Source: Brevibacillus aydinogluensis
GTDB taxonomy: Bacteria; Bacillota; Bacilli; Brevibacillales; Brevibacillaceae
Reading direction: 5' to 3' (one strand)
DNA: 64,000 bases
Assembly (NCBI RefSeq): GCF_031954365.1
Contig: NZ_JAUSVZ010000018.1
Below, piece after piece: positions 31,183-39,919 of the stretch. The stretch's first letter is position 1. The number at the start of each line of letters is the position of its first letter. The notes below the pieces were generated by a model. The model was not told where the DNA came from. It saw only the letters and a program-made list of their open reading frames with translations, and did not search any database. Both the position numbers and the translations under genes were made by a program.

Positions 31183-32139
31183 ATGGCAGGCGAACTTCCC
31201 TTTGAGAAGCCGCTGGTGGAACTGCAGGAAAAGATCAAGGAACTGCGCAGGTTTACCGAGGAAAAAGGCATTGATTTTTCCGATGAAGTTGTTCGTTTGG
31301 AGAAAAAGGCCAAGGACCTGGCCGAGCAGATTTACGGCAATCTGACGCCTTGGCAGCGCGTGCAGATCGCCCGCCACCCCGAGCGGCCCACGACTTTGGA
31401 CTACATTCATCATATTTTCACAGATTTTCTGGAAGTGCACGGTGACCGCTGTTTTGGCGACGATCTGGCGATTGTCGGCGGCATTGCCAAACTGGACGGC
31501 CGTCCGGTCACAGTGGTCGGCCACCAGAAAGGAAAAGACACCAAGGAAAACATCAGCCGAAACTTTGGCATGGCCCATCCCGAAGGCTACCGCAAGGCGC
31601 TGCGGATCATGCAGCAGGCGGACAAATTCGGCCGCCCGATCATCTGCTTTATCAACACCTCGGGGGCATATCCCGGCAAAGCGGCTGAGGAGCGCGGCCA
31701 GAGTGAAGCGATTGCCCGCAACCTGCGGGAGATGGCCGGCTTCCGCGTACCGATCATCTGCGTCGTGATCGGCGAGGGCGGCAGCGGCGGCGCCTTGGCG
31801 ATCGGCGTCGGCAACCGCGTCTACATGCTGGAAAACTCCACCTACTCGGTCATTTCGCCAGAAGGGGCGGCGGCCATTCTCTGGAAGGACGCCAGCCTGG
31901 CGATGCGTGCGGCGGAAACGATGAAGATTACCGCGCCCGACCTGCTGGAGCTGAGTGTGATCGACGGGATCATCGAGGAGCCGTTTGGTGGGGCACACCG
32001 CGATGTGGTCCAGCAGGCCAGCCGGGTCAAGGCGAAGCTGCTGGAAGGACTGGAACAGCTCGACCGGTTGAGTCCGGAACAACTGATACAGGATCGCTAC
32101 GAGAAGTTTAAACAGATTGGTGCCTACGCCTCCTTCTGA
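31183..32139 (+). CDS. accA: Acetyl-CoA carboxylase carboxyltransferase subunit alpha
   Basis: Partner of AccD in an alpha2-beta2 carboxyltransferase. The 318-aa protein begins with the N-terminal coiled-coil (ELPFEKPLVELQEKIKELRRF) and holds GHQKGKDTKENISRNFGM, ICFINTSGAYPGKAAEERGQ and VIGEGGSGGALAIGVGN, the biotin- and CoA-binding loops. Translation is coupled to accD. The stop codon is inside the terminator hairpin. Confidence 0.96.
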   Translation: MAGELPFEKPLVELQEKIKELRRFTEEKGIDFSDEVVRLEKKAKDLAEQIYGNLTPWQRVQIARHPERPTTLDYIHHIFTDFLEVHGDRCFGDDLAIVGGIAKLDGRPVTVVGHQKGKDTKENISRNFGMAHPEGYRKALRIMQQADKFGRPIICFINTSGAYPGKAAEERGQSEAIARNLREMAGFRVPIICVVIGEGGSGGALAIGVGNRVYMLENSTYSVISPEGAAAILWKDASLAMRAAETMKITAPDLLELSVIDGIIEEPFGGAHRDVVQQASRVKAKLLEGLEQLDRLSPEQLIQDRYEKFKQIGAYASF

Positions 32140-32158
32140 TCCAGAGGAGGCGTTTTTT
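32126..32158 (+). terminator. Terminator of accDA
   Basis: ACGCCTCC (32126-32133) pairs with GGAGGCGT (32146-32153), then TTTTTT. The accA stop codon lies in the loop. Confidence 0.9.
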
Positions 32159-32173
32159 GCTTTTTTCTGCGCG

Positions 32174-32290
32174 AAAAATCTGCTAAAATCGTATTCGGAC
32201 GCGGAATTTGTCAGATCATTCAAAAAGTATGGCACATATTCCGCAATGAGTGTAACAGATATAAATCCGGAACTGATACAGCATGTATCA
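32174..32290 (+). promoter_or_regulatory. Candidate pfkA promoter region with operator-like repeats
   Basis: An extended -10, TGCTAAAAT (32181-32189), with no clear -35. Downstream are TGATACA-gca-TGTATCA (32274-32290), a perfect 7-base inverted repeat, and two direct copies of TGGCACATA (32230-32238 and 32299-32307). The gap 32140-32386 holds no gene. The 16-base AAAAATCTGCTAAAAT is repeated exactly upstream of the ribonucleotide reductase gene. Confidence 0.45.
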
Positions 32291-32386
32291 AAGGCTCTTT
32301 GGCACATACTGTTTCTGTTTCAAGACATGCTAATGACGATAAGAAGGGTCGTTGGGCCTTTGTTTAGGACAGGAGAGGTGGTTTCC

Positions 32387-33346
32387 ATGCAGAAAATCGC
32401 AGTATTGACCAGTGGCGGAGATTCTCCGGGGATGAACGCGGCGATTCGCGCCGCCGTTCGACGTGCCGCCTATCACGGCGTGCAGATGTACGGAGTGTAC
32501 CACGGGTACGAAGGGCTGATGCGCGGCCATATCCAGGAGATGACGCTGGGGTCAGTCGGGGACATTATCCATCGGGGAGGAACCATCCTCTTTTCGGCCC
32601 GCAGTGAAGAGTTTAAAACAGAGGCAGGACAGGAGAAGGCGGTACGCCAACTGCACGAGCACGGCATCGAAGGTTTGATCGTGATCGGTGGCGACGGTTC
32701 CTTCCGCGGGGCGCAGAAGCTGACGGAGAAAGGCATTCCCACCATCGGCGTGCCCGGCACCATCGACAACGACATTCCGTGTACCGATTTCACCATCGGA
32801 TTTGACACCGCGCTCAATACGATTGTGGAAGCGATCGACAAAATCCGCGACACCGCCACTTCGCACGAGCGCACCTACATCATCGAAGTAATGGGGCGCG
32901 ACGCCGGAGATTTGGCGCTGTGGGCCGGTCTGGCGGCAGGTGCGGAATCAATTATCATTCCGGAAGCAGACCATGACATGAACGACATCATCGAACGGCT
33001 GCACGCTGGAAACCGCCGCGGCAAGAAGCACTCGATCATCATCGTGGCGGAAGGCGTCGGCAGCGCTGCCACCTACGCAGAGGAAATCAAGCAGCGGACC
33101 GGCTGGGAAACCAGGGTGACCGTGCTCGGCCACATCCAGCGGGGCGGTTCGCCGACTGCGTTTGACCGCATGCTGGCCAGCCGCATGGGGGCGGCGGCCG
33201 TTGACCTGCTGTTGGAAGGAAAGCGGGACCGAATGGTCGGCATCCGCAACAACCAGATCGTCGACGTCGATTTCAAGGATGCGTTGGCGCAAAAGCACCA
33301 GCTCGACTTGTCCATCTATCAGTTGGCGCGCACGCTGTCCATTTAG
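32387..33346 (+). CDS. pfkA: 6-phosphofructokinase
   Basis: ATP-dependent PFK, 319 aa, the same length as the Bacillus enzymes. VLTSGGDSPGMNAAIRA binds ATP phosphates, IGGDGSFRGA follows, and catalytic D127 lies in GTIDNDIPCTD. LGHIQRGGSPTAFDRMLA is the fructose-6-phosphate segment. ATG 32387 follows AGGAGAGG; the frame is open further upstream but without a ribosome-binding site. Pairs with pyk as the usual glycolytic operon. Confidence 0.97.
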   Translation: MQKIAVLTSGGDSPGMNAAIRAAVRRAAYHGVQMYGVYHGYEGLMRGHIQEMTLGSVGDIIHRGGTILFSARSEEFKTEAGQEKAVRQLHEHGIEGLIVIGGDGSFRGAQKLTEKGIPTIGVPGTIDNDIPCTDFTIGFDTALNTIVEAIDKIRDTATSHERTYIIEVMGRDAGDLALWAGLAAGAESIIIPEADHDMNDIIERLHAGNRRGKKHSIIIVAEGVGSAATYAEEIKQRTGWETRVTVLGHIQRGGSPTAFDRMLASRMGAAAVDLLLEGKRDRMVGIRNNQIVDVDFKDALAQKHQLDLSIYQLARTLSI

Positions 33347-33388
33347 TACGGCGTATATTGACAGCTTGTTTCATAGGAGGGACGCACA

Positions 33389-35143
33389 GTGCTGCGTAAG
33401 GCGAAAATCGTATGTACCATCGGACCGGCGAGCGAGTCGGTCGAGACTCTGAAAAAACTGATCCACGCCGGCATGAACGTGGCCCGGCTCAACTTTTCCC
33501 ACGGTTCCCACGAGGAGCATGCCGCCCGGATCGCCAACATCCGGCAGGCGGCCCGGGAGACGGGCAAGCAGGTGGCCATCCTGCTGGATACCAAGGGACC
33601 GGAAATCCGCACCGGCACGCTGGCCGTGGATGCAGTGGAACTGCAGGAGGGCCAGACGATCGTGCTGACCACAGAGGACGTGCCCGGCACGGCGGAACGC
33701 ATCTCGATCACCTATGCCGATCTGCCGCGCGACGTGAAGAAGGGCGACACGATCCTGATCGACGACGGGCTGATCGGTCTGACCGTGGAAGCGGTAGAGG
33801 GGCATGAGATCATCTGCCGCATCAAGAACGGCGGCACGCTGAAAAGCAAAAAGGGCGTCAACGTGCCGGGCGTCAAGATCAACCTGCCGGGGATTACGGA
33901 AAAGGATGCACAGGATATCGAATTCGGCATCCGGCAGGGCGTCGATTTTATCGCTGCCTCGTTTGTGCGCAAGGCCGCCGACATCCTGGAGATTCGCGAA
34001 ATTCTGGAACGCCACGGCGTTCACATTGACATCATCGCCAAGATTGAGAACGAGGAAGGCGTGGACAACGTAGACGAAATTCTCGCCGTTTCCGACGGAC
34101 TGATGGTGGCCCGCGGCGACCTGGGCGTGGAAATTCCGGCGGAGGAAGTGCCGCTGGTGCAGAAAAAACTGATCAAGAAGTGCAACGAATTAGGCAAACC
34201 GGTCATCACCGCGACGCAGATGCTCGACTCGATGCAGCGCAATCCTCGCCCCACCCGGGCGGAGGCAAGCGACGTGGCCAACGCCATCTTTGACGGCACG
34301 GACGCGATCATGCTCTCCGGCGAAACGGCAGCCGGCAAATATCCGGTAGAGTCGGTGGAGACGATGAACCGGATTGCGCTCAGAGCGGAGCAGGAACTGA
34401 ATTACCGGGAGATTTTGTACAACCAGGCTGTGCAAAAGCAGGTGACCATTACAGACGCGATCAGCCAGGCCGTGGCCAACGCCGCGCTCGACCTGGATGC
34501 GGCGGCCATCATCACGGCGACGGAGAGCGGTCATACCGCGCGCATGGTCTCCAAGTACCGTCCCAAAGCGCCGATCGTCGCAGTTACGCCGCACGCTGAA
34601 GTGGTGCGCCGTCTCGCGCTCGTCAACGGGGTCTACCCGGTGCTTGGACCAATGGCCAATACGACTGACGAAATGCTGGAGCTGTCCGTGCAGCAGTCGC
34701 TGGAGGCGGGGTATGTCCGCCACGGTGATCTCGTGGTCATCACGGCGGGCGTGCCGGTGCGTGAAGTAGGCACCACCAACCTGATGAAAATTCACGTCAT
34801 CGGCGACATTGTGGCGAAGGGACAAGGCATCGGGCGCAAGGTGGTGACCGGCCGGGTCGTGGTTGCACGCTCGGCGAAGGAAGCGCTGGAGAAGATGCGG
34901 GAAGGCAGCATCCTCGTGACGATTGGAACGGAATCGGACATGATCGGCGCATTTGAAAAGGCGGGCGCGGTCATTACCGAAGAGGGCGGACTCACCTCTC
35001 ACGCCGCCATTGTCGGGCTTAACCTCAACGTCCCGGTCATCGTCGGCGTCACGCGTGCTACGGAACTGCTGAAAGACGGTCAAATCGTCACAGTCGACTC
35101 CGAACGCGGCCACATTTACACTGGACATGCCCGGGTGCTGTAA
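33389..35143 (+). CDS. pyk: Pyruvate kinase with C-terminal PEP-utiliser-like domain
   Basis: Transfers phosphate from phosphoenolpyruvate to ADP. The 584-aa protein has the barrel core (KIVCTIGPASES, MNVARLNFSHGSHEEH, LLDTKGPEIRTG, ITATQMLDSM), and the roughly 110-residue extra C-terminal domain of Bacillus-type enzymes, with EEGGLTSHAAIVGL where PEP-utilising proteins carry their phosphohistidine. GTG 33389 follows ATAGGAGG, 42 bases from pfkA. Confidence 0.97.
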   Translation: MLRKAKIVCTIGPASESVETLKKLIHAGMNVARLNFSHGSHEEHAARIANIRQAARETGKQVAILLDTKGPEIRTGTLAVDAVELQEGQTIVLTTEDVPGTAERISITYADLPRDVKKGDTILIDDGLIGLTVEAVEGHEIICRIKNGGTLKSKKGVNVPGVKINLPGITEKDAQDIEFGIRQGVDFIAASFVRKAADILEIREILERHGVHIDIIAKIENEEGVDNVDEILAVSDGLMVARGDLGVEIPAEEVPLVQKKLIKKCNELGKPVITATQMLDSMQRNPRPTRAEASDVANAIFDGTDAIMLSGETAAGKYPVESVETMNRIALRAEQELNYREILYNQAVQKQVTITDAISQAVANAALDLDAAAIITATESGHTARMVSKYRPKAPIVAVTPHAEVVRRLALVNGVYPVLGPMANTTDEMLELSVQQSLEAGYVRHGDLVVITAGVPVREVGTTNLMKIHVIGDIVAKGQGIGRKVVTGRVVVARSAKEALEKMREGSILVTIGTESDMIGAFEKAGAVITEEGGLTSHAAIVGLNLNVPVIVGVTRATELLKDGQIVTVDSERGHIYTGHARVL

Positions 35144-35171
35144 AGAATTGCTATAAATACCCTGAATCTGG

Positions 35172-35201
35172 GAGGGGGATGGAACGCGTCCCCCTCGTTT
35201 T
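35172..35201 (+). terminator. First terminator after pyk
   Basis: GAGGGGGA (35172-35179) and TCCCCCTC (35189-35196), then GTTTT. Confidence 0.8.
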
Positions 35202-35236
35202 GTCATGCCGCTTTTTCGATATGCCTTATCGTTCTG

Positions 35237-35275
35237 CCCTGTCCATACTGCACGGTGGACAGGGCGGTTTTCTTT
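35237..35275 (+). terminator. Second terminator after pyk
   Basis: CCCTGTCCA (35237-35245) and TGGACAGGG (35256-35264), followed by CGGTTTTCTTTT. A tandem pair ensures glycolytic transcripts do not enter the reductase gene. Confidence 0.8.
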
Positions 35276-35315
35276 TCGGGCACGCTAAGTGCAGGAGGGG
35301 GGCTGAAAAACGACA

Positions 35316-35331
35316 AAAAATCTGCTAAAAT
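35316..35331 (+). promoter_or_regulatory. Upstream -10 region of the class II reductase gene
   Basis: AAAAATCTGCTAAAAT, with extended -10 TGCTAAAAT, is identical to 16 bases upstream of pfkA. It lies 180 bases before the start codon. Confidence 0.4.
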
Positions 35332-35397
35332 GAGGACTTCGTGAGCGTGTTTTCTCCCGGCAGGCGAACAGCCTTGTCAAGTCCCTTTTTCACAAAA

Positions 35398-35445
35398 ACA
35401 CTACATATTGTGTTGTCGAAAAATATTGCACACAACATATAGAAA
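35398..35445. promoter_or_regulatory. NrdR box pair
   Basis: ACACTACATATTGTGT (35398-35413) matches the NrdR consensus ACACWATATATWGTGT at 15 of 16 bases. ACACAACATATAGAAA (35430-35445) is a weaker second box. The 32-base spacing, three helical turns, is the normal NrdR geometry. A promoter TTGTCG-N17-CATATA (35413-35441) overlaps both. Confidence 0.7.
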
Positions 35446-35510
35446 AAACTATTGAGTTTTTGCGGGAAAAGGGGTTAACTAGAGATGATAGTATTGAAGG
35501 AGGAACCGAC

Positions 35511-37766
35511 ATGTTGGCTACAGAGACGAGAACCCGTTTTTTGCGGGATGAATTTCTGGACCGTTACCCCGATTTCCCGCCGCACATGAATGCACTGGGA
35601 CAATTCGTTTATTATCGGACGTATTCCCGTTTTCTTCCGGAAAAAGGCAGACGGGAGACTTGGAAAGAAACCTGTCGCCGTTCGGTGGATTACAATATCA
35701 AGCTGGCCTATCAGCATCTGCAAAAGATTGGGCTGACCCCTGATCTGCAGGAACTGGAGAAGGAAGCGGAAGGACTGTTTGACAACATGTTCAATCTCAG
35801 ACAGTTCCTGTCCGGCCGCACCCTCTGGGTGGGCGGAGCGGAAAACGGCGTAGCTGATTTGTATCCGCTGGCCAATTTCAACTGTTCATTCCTGAACATC
35901 AAATCCTGGGAGGATCTGTGCGACCTGTTCTACCTGCTGTTGGTGGGAACAGGCGTCGGCTTCAAGTGCACGAAGGAGATGGCGGCAGGACTCTCGCCGA
36001 TCCGCACCAATGTTACCCTGCTTTCCTCGGAGTACAAGCCCCTGCCCAAACACCAGCGGCTGGAGCGCTCCGAACTGAAAGTGCTGGAAAACGGCTTTGC
36101 CAAAATCTACGTCGGTGACAGCAAGGAAGGCTGGGTCGAGTCGCTGCGCCTCTACCTGGACATCCTGACGAAAAAGGAATATGAGCACATCCATACTGTG
36201 AAAATCTCCTACAACAGCGTCCGCCCCAAAGGGGAGCGGCTGAAGCGCTTCGGCGGTACGGCCAGCGGCCACGAACCGCTTCGCGAAATGTTTGAGGGCA
36301 TCGACAAGGTGCTGAAAAACAAAATCGATCCGTATCTGGAGCCAATTGAAAGCGACGAGAAGGGCTACGGAAAGGTGCGTCCGATCCACATTCTCGACAT
36401 CGGCAACTTGATCGGAGCCAACGTCGTGGTGGGGGGCGTACGCCGTACGGCGGAGATCTTCCTGTTTGACCATGACGACTATGAGTGCCTGTTTGCCAAA
36501 TACGGCATCAACGGATTTTGGACAGAAGAGCAGCTCGCTCATCACCGCATGGTGGGCGAACTGTTGGGCGATCGGAAGCCGTCCTGGTTTGACACGATTC
36601 AAAAGGTGGGAGACGGCCGCTTTGGACTGGATCATCGCCGCATGTCCAACAACTCCATTGCCTTCACGAAACAGCCGAGCCGGGAATTTTTGCACCTCGT
36701 CTTTACGATGATGCAGATGGAAGGCGAGCCGGGCTTCATCAACCTGGAAGAGGCCAACCGGCGCCGTCCTAACGCGGAGGGGCTCAACCCGTGTGCGGAA
36801 ATTCTGCTCGACTCCTACGGCGTGTGCAACCTGACCACCGTCAATCTGGTGCAGTTCGTCAAGGAAAGCCCGGATGGCTCCAAATACCTGGATCTGGACG
36901 GCCTGTTGGACGCGCAGCGCAGATCGGCCCGCGCCGGACTGCGCATGACGCTGGTGACGCTGGAACTGCCTCACTGGGACAGGGTGCAGCAGCGTGACCG
37001 TCTGCTCGGCACGTCGCTGACCGGAGTAAAGGACGCCATCGCTTCGCTCGGATACACCGAGGAGCAGGAGGTGGAACTGCTTCGTCTGCTCGGTAAAGCT
37101 GCGCGTGAGGAAGCAAATCGCTACGCATACGAGCTGCGCGTCAACGCGCCGCTGTTGGTGACCACGGTGAAGCCGGAGGGCACGCTCTCCCAGGTGGCCG
37201 GCGGTGTATCCAGCGGTCTGCACTGGTCCCACTCGCCGTACTACATCCGCCGCATTCGGATCAACGCCGAAGATCCGCTGGCAAAAGCGGTTCAGGCGTT
37301 GGGCTGGAGAGTCCATCCGGAAGTGGGCACGCCGGGCGACACCCACGAGGAGCGCATGGCCAACGCCCGTACGCTGGTGATCGACTTTCCGGTGGCTTCC
37401 GGAGCCAAGGAGACCAAGGAACAGGTCAGCGCCAGACGGCAGTTTGAGACCTATTTCCGCTTCCAGAAAGAGTATACGGAGCACAACTCCTCCAACACGA
37501 TTACGGTTCGGCCGGAAGAGTGGGGCGAGGTGGAAGAGATCGTCTACTCCAACTGGGACAACTTCGTCGGTGTGTCGTTCCTGCAGCTCGACGGGGGCAC
37601 GTACCAGCTTGCTCCGTACGAAGCCTGCACCAAAGAGGAGTACGAAGCGCTGAAAGCGTCGATGAAGCCGTTTGACCCGGCCATCCTGCAGCAGTTTGAG
37701 AACGGCGGCGATTCCGACCTGGTGACGGCGGAATCGTGCGAAGGCGGCGCGTGCCCGATCCGCTAA
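35511..37766 (+). CDS. nrdJ: Adenosylcobalamin-dependent ribonucleoside-triphosphate reductase (class II)
   Basis: A 751-aa monomeric B12-dependent reductase like the Lactobacillus leichmannii enzyme; it makes dNTPs without oxygen or an iron cofactor. Redox cysteines are seen at C125 (ANFNCSFLNI), in LNPCAEI and GVCNLTTVNL, and at the C-terminal pair in ESCEGGACPIR (C743, C748). ATG 35511 follows AAGGAGGA. It is inserted between pyk and the fxsA region, where B. subtilis has no such gene. NrdR boxes upstream suggest repression when dATP is plentiful. No cobalamin riboswitch was seen in the leader. Confidence 0.93.
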   Translation: MLATETRTRFLRDEFLDRYPDFPPHMNALGQFVYYRTYSRFLPEKGRRETWKETCRRSVDYNIKLAYQHLQKIGLTPDLQELEKEAEGLFDNMFNLRQFLSGRTLWVGGAENGVADLYPLANFNCSFLNIKSWEDLCDLFYLLLVGTGVGFKCTKEMAAGLSPIRTNVTLLSSEYKPLPKHQRLERSELKVLENGFAKIYVGDSKEGWVESLRLYLDILTKKEYEHIHTVKISYNSVRPKGERLKRFGGTASGHEPLREMFEGIDKVLKNKIDPYLEPIESDEKGYGKVRPIHILDIGNLIGANVVVGGVRRTAEIFLFDHDDYECLFAKYGINGFWTEEQLAHHRMVGELLGDRKPSWFDTIQKVGDGRFGLDHRRMSNNSIAFTKQPSREFLHLVFTMMQMEGEPGFINLEEANRRRPNAEGLNPCAEILLDSYGVCNLTTVNLVQFVKESPDGSKYLDLDGLLDAQRRSARAGLRMTLVTLELPHWDRVQQRDRLLGTSLTGVKDAIASLGYTEEQEVELLRLLGKAAREEANRYAYELRVNAPLLVTTVKPEGTLSQVAGGVSSGLHWSHSPYYIRRIRINAEDPLAKAVQALGWRVHPEVGTPGDTHEERMANARTLVIDFPVASGAKETKEQVSARRQFETYFRFQKEYTEHNSSNTITVRPEEWGEVEEIVYSNWDNFVGVSFLQLDGGTYQLAPYEACTKEEYEALKASMKPFDPAILQQFENGGDSDLVTAESCEGGACPIR

Positions 37767-37787
37767 CGCCCCCGTATTACAGCAACC

Positions 37788-37833
37788 AAAACCGGAGAAG
37801 AAACGAACTGCTTCGTTCTTCGCCGGTTTTTTT
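37788..37833 (+). terminator. Terminator of the class II reductase gene
   Basis: AAAACCGG-a-GAAGAA pairs with TTCTTC-g-CCGGTTTT through 37788-37829, then T tract to 37833. Confidence 0.88.
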
Positions 37834-37918
37834 GTCCGTCCGCAAGGGAAAGGAGGCGGCGGAAAGCAGGTTTTATCGCAGGACTGTGGTACAATAACAG
37901 GAGAAAGGGGCGGTTGCA

Positions 37919-38350
37919 TTGAGTGCGGTTGTACATACTCACCGACTGCAGGTGAGGTACGGCGAAACGGATCAGATGGGCGTGGTCTATCACGCCAACT
38001 ATCTGACCTGGTTTGAAGTGGGGCGGACGGAGTTTCTTCGCCACTCGGGGCTAACCTATCGCGAGTTGGAGGAAAAAGGGGTGCTGCTGCCGGTCGCGGA
38101 GGCGACGCTTCGGTACAAGCTGCCGGCGCGGTACGATGACTGGGTGGAAATACGCACGCGGATCGAAGAGCTGACGCCGGTGCGGCTGACATTTGCCTAC
38201 GAGGTGTACCGCATCCCGGACGAGACGCTGCTGGTGTCCGGCAAAACGATGCACGCCTTCACGACGCCGACGATGAAACCGATTCGTCTCTCCCGTGCGG
38301 AACCGGACGTCTATGCCTGGCTCCTGGCTCAGTACGAAGGAGGAGCGTAG
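37919..38350 (+). CDS. Acyl-CoA thioesterase, YbgC/4HBT family
   Basis: A 143-aa hotdog-fold thioesterase. Catalytic-region motif YGETDQMGVVYHANYL has the family aspartate (D18) and histidine (H25). TTG 37919 is the start, eight bases after AAGGGG; a -10 TACAAT lies at 37890-37895. One base separates it from fxsA. Hydrolyses acyl-CoA esters; chain-length preference cannot be read. B. subtilis has no such gene at this point, so it is an addition to the syntenic block. Confidence 0.88.
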   Translation: MSAVVHTHRLQVRYGETDQMGVVYHANYLTWFEVGRTEFLRHSGLTYRELEEKGVLLPVAEATLRYKLPARYDDWVEIRTRIEELTPVRLTFAYEVYRIPDETLLVSGKTMHAFTTPTMKPIRLSRAEPDVYAWLLAQYEGGA

Positions 38351-38351
38351 C

Positions 38352-38750
38352 ATGCTGTTTCGCATCCTTGTGGTCTTGTTTGTCGTCGTGCCGGCGATTG
38401 AGCTGTGGGGTCTGATCGCGGTAGGCAAAGTGATTGGCGGCTGGAACACGGTGGCGCTGGTGATCCTGACCGGACTGGTTGGCGCCTGGCTGGCCAAACG
38501 GCAGGGCATGCAGGTGCTTCGGCTGCTGCAGCTCCAGCTCTCGCGCGGCCAGATGCCGACGGAAGCGCTGATCGACGGCGCGCTCATTCTCGCGGGTGGA
38601 GTGCTGCTGTTGGCGCCGGGCTTTTTCACCGACCTGTTCGGGCTGTTGTTTCTCATCCCCTACACGCGGTTAATCGTGCGCCATCTCTTGAAGCGCTGGC
38701 TCTGGTCGCTCATCTCCAGCGGCCGCGTGCACATCCTTTTCCGCAGGTAA
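38352..38750 (+). CDS. fxsA: FxsA family membrane protein
   Basis: A 132-aa membrane protein with segments near residues 3-20, 28-46 and 70-98. The family motif is in VVLFVVVPAIELWGLIAVGK and the glycine-rich LTGLVGAWLAKRQG; GALILAGGVLLLAPGFFTD is characteristic. The B. subtilis orthologue YtzA occupies the same place after pyk. E. coli FxsA is known for suppressing F exclusion of phage T7; its normal role is unclear. ATG 38352, RBS AGGAGGAG. Confidence 0.88.
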   Translation: MLFRILVVLFVVVPAIELWGLIAVGKVIGGWNTVALVILTGLVGAWLAKRQGMQVLRLLQLQLSRGQMPTEALIDGALILAGGVLLLAPGFFTDLFGLLFLIPYTRLIVRHLLKRWLWSLISSGRVHILFRR

Positions 38751-38769
38751 ATCGGCGCCAAGACACGAA

Positions 38770-38796
38770 AAAAAGGAGGAATGGCGCCTCCTTTTT
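38770..38796. terminator. Bidirectional terminator fxsA/ytvI
   Basis: AAAAAGGAGG (38770-38779) and CCTCCTTTTT (38787-38796), with A and T tracts within the stem. It ends fxsA and overlaps the ytvI stop codon. Confidence 0.85.
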
Positions 38797-39919
38797 ACGT
38801 GCCCTTGATGTATCGCCAGATGTCGGAAAAGACGTCCGCCTTCACCAGTGCATTGATCAGCACAAGTGAGACGGGACCGATGATCAGCCCGAGAAAGCCG
38901 AACAGTTTCAGGCCCACGAACAGGGCGACCAGCGTCAGCAGTGGGTCGAGACCGACGTTTTCCGCCACCACCTTGGGTTCGATGATCTGACGGAAAATCA
39001 ACACAATCGCGTAGAGGATCGACAAGCCGATCACCAGGCTGTAGTTGCCTTTGAAAAAGAGATAGACAATCCAGGGGATAAAGACCGTCCCTGTGCCCAG
39101 ATACGGAAGCAGATCCACCAGACCGGTGATCAGCCCGATGGTGATGGCGTATTCGACGCGCAGGATCAACAGGCCGACAATCACGATCGCGGCGGTGAGC
39201 GAAATCAGCGTCAGCTGCGCCTTGCCAAAGCCGAACAGCGCGGCTTTCAGGTCTTTGAAAATCTGATTCAGCCGTTTGTTTACGCCCTTTGGCATAAGGC
39301 GGCGGAAGCGCGCTTCCCAGAGGAAGAAGTCCTTGGCAATGAAGAAGGCGCCCAAGATCGAAATCACCAGCACAGTCGCCAGGTTCGGCAGCGAGAGGAG
39401 CAGGTTTTTCAGCCCTTCCAGGAACTGCACGATCAGGTGCTGACCGGCCTGGGTGATCGAGGTGATCCCTTTGCCCACGGTGCTGTCGATCTTTTCCTTG
39501 TAACTGGGGTCTAGCTGCTCGTAGAACCATTGCACCTGGTTGTACAACCCCATCAGGAAGTCTTGGGAGATCGTCCGCTGCAGGTACGTGCCCAGCTCGT
39601 TGGCAAACCCGGGCAGCTGTCTGGCCAGTTCCCCGATCTCGACGACCGTCTCGGTGACGACCAGGGTGACGACGCCGGCGGTAAGCACCATCAGCAGAAG
39701 CAGCGCGACGGTCACCGACAGCCAACGGGGGATCCGAGCCTTTTTCGTCAGATAGGTGACCGGTCGGTGGATGATCAGCGCGATGACTAACGAGATGAGA
39801 AATGGGTAAAGTAAGGGTAATGCAAATTGGGTCAGCTTGAAGCCCGCGTACACGAGCAGACAGACCCAGATTAATCGAAGCAGTTGAAAGAGGCGTTCCA
39901 CCCAGTTTTCCCGATTCAA
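38795..39919 (-). CDS. ytvI: Sporulation membrane protein YtvI (AI-2E transporter family)
   Basis: A 374-aa member of the PerM/YdiK/AI-2E family with about eight membrane segments (first at LIWVCLLVYAGFKLTQ, last pair at ALFVGLKLFGFLGLIIGPVSLVLINALV). TTG 39919 follows AAGGAGAA and gives the family length; ATG 40045 would add 42 hydrophilic residues without a ribosome-binding site. The B. subtilis protein is annotated as a sporulation integral membrane protein at the same position. Transport substrate unknown. Confidence 0.88.
   Translation of the reverse strand: MNRENWVERLFQLLRLIWVCLLVYAGFKLTQFALPLLYPFLISLVIALIIHRPVTYLTKKARIPRWLSVTVALLLLMVLTAGVVTLVVTETVVEIGELARQLPGFANELGTYLQRTISQDFLMGLYNQVQWFYEQLDPSYKEKIDSTVGKGITSITQAGQHLIVQFLEGLKNLLLSLPNLATVLVISILGAFFIAKDFFLWEARFRRLMPKGVNKRLNQIFKDLKAALFGFGKAQLTLISLTAAIVIVGLLILRVEYAITIGLITGLVDLLPYLGTGTVFIPWIVYLFFKGNYSLVIGLSILYAIVLIFRQIIEPKVVAENVGLDPLLTLVALFVGLKLFGFLGLIIGPVSLVLINALVKADVFSDIWRYIKGT

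Noticed and set aside
35144..35510. Cobalamin riboswitch before the B12-dependent reductase
   Set aside because: No B12-box (GCCACTG) or matching folds were seen; the leader instead has two pyk terminators and NrdR boxes.
35886..38192. A 768-codon minus-strand frame over the reductase gene
   Set aside because: Antisense of conserved class II reductase sequence; composition is shadow-like.
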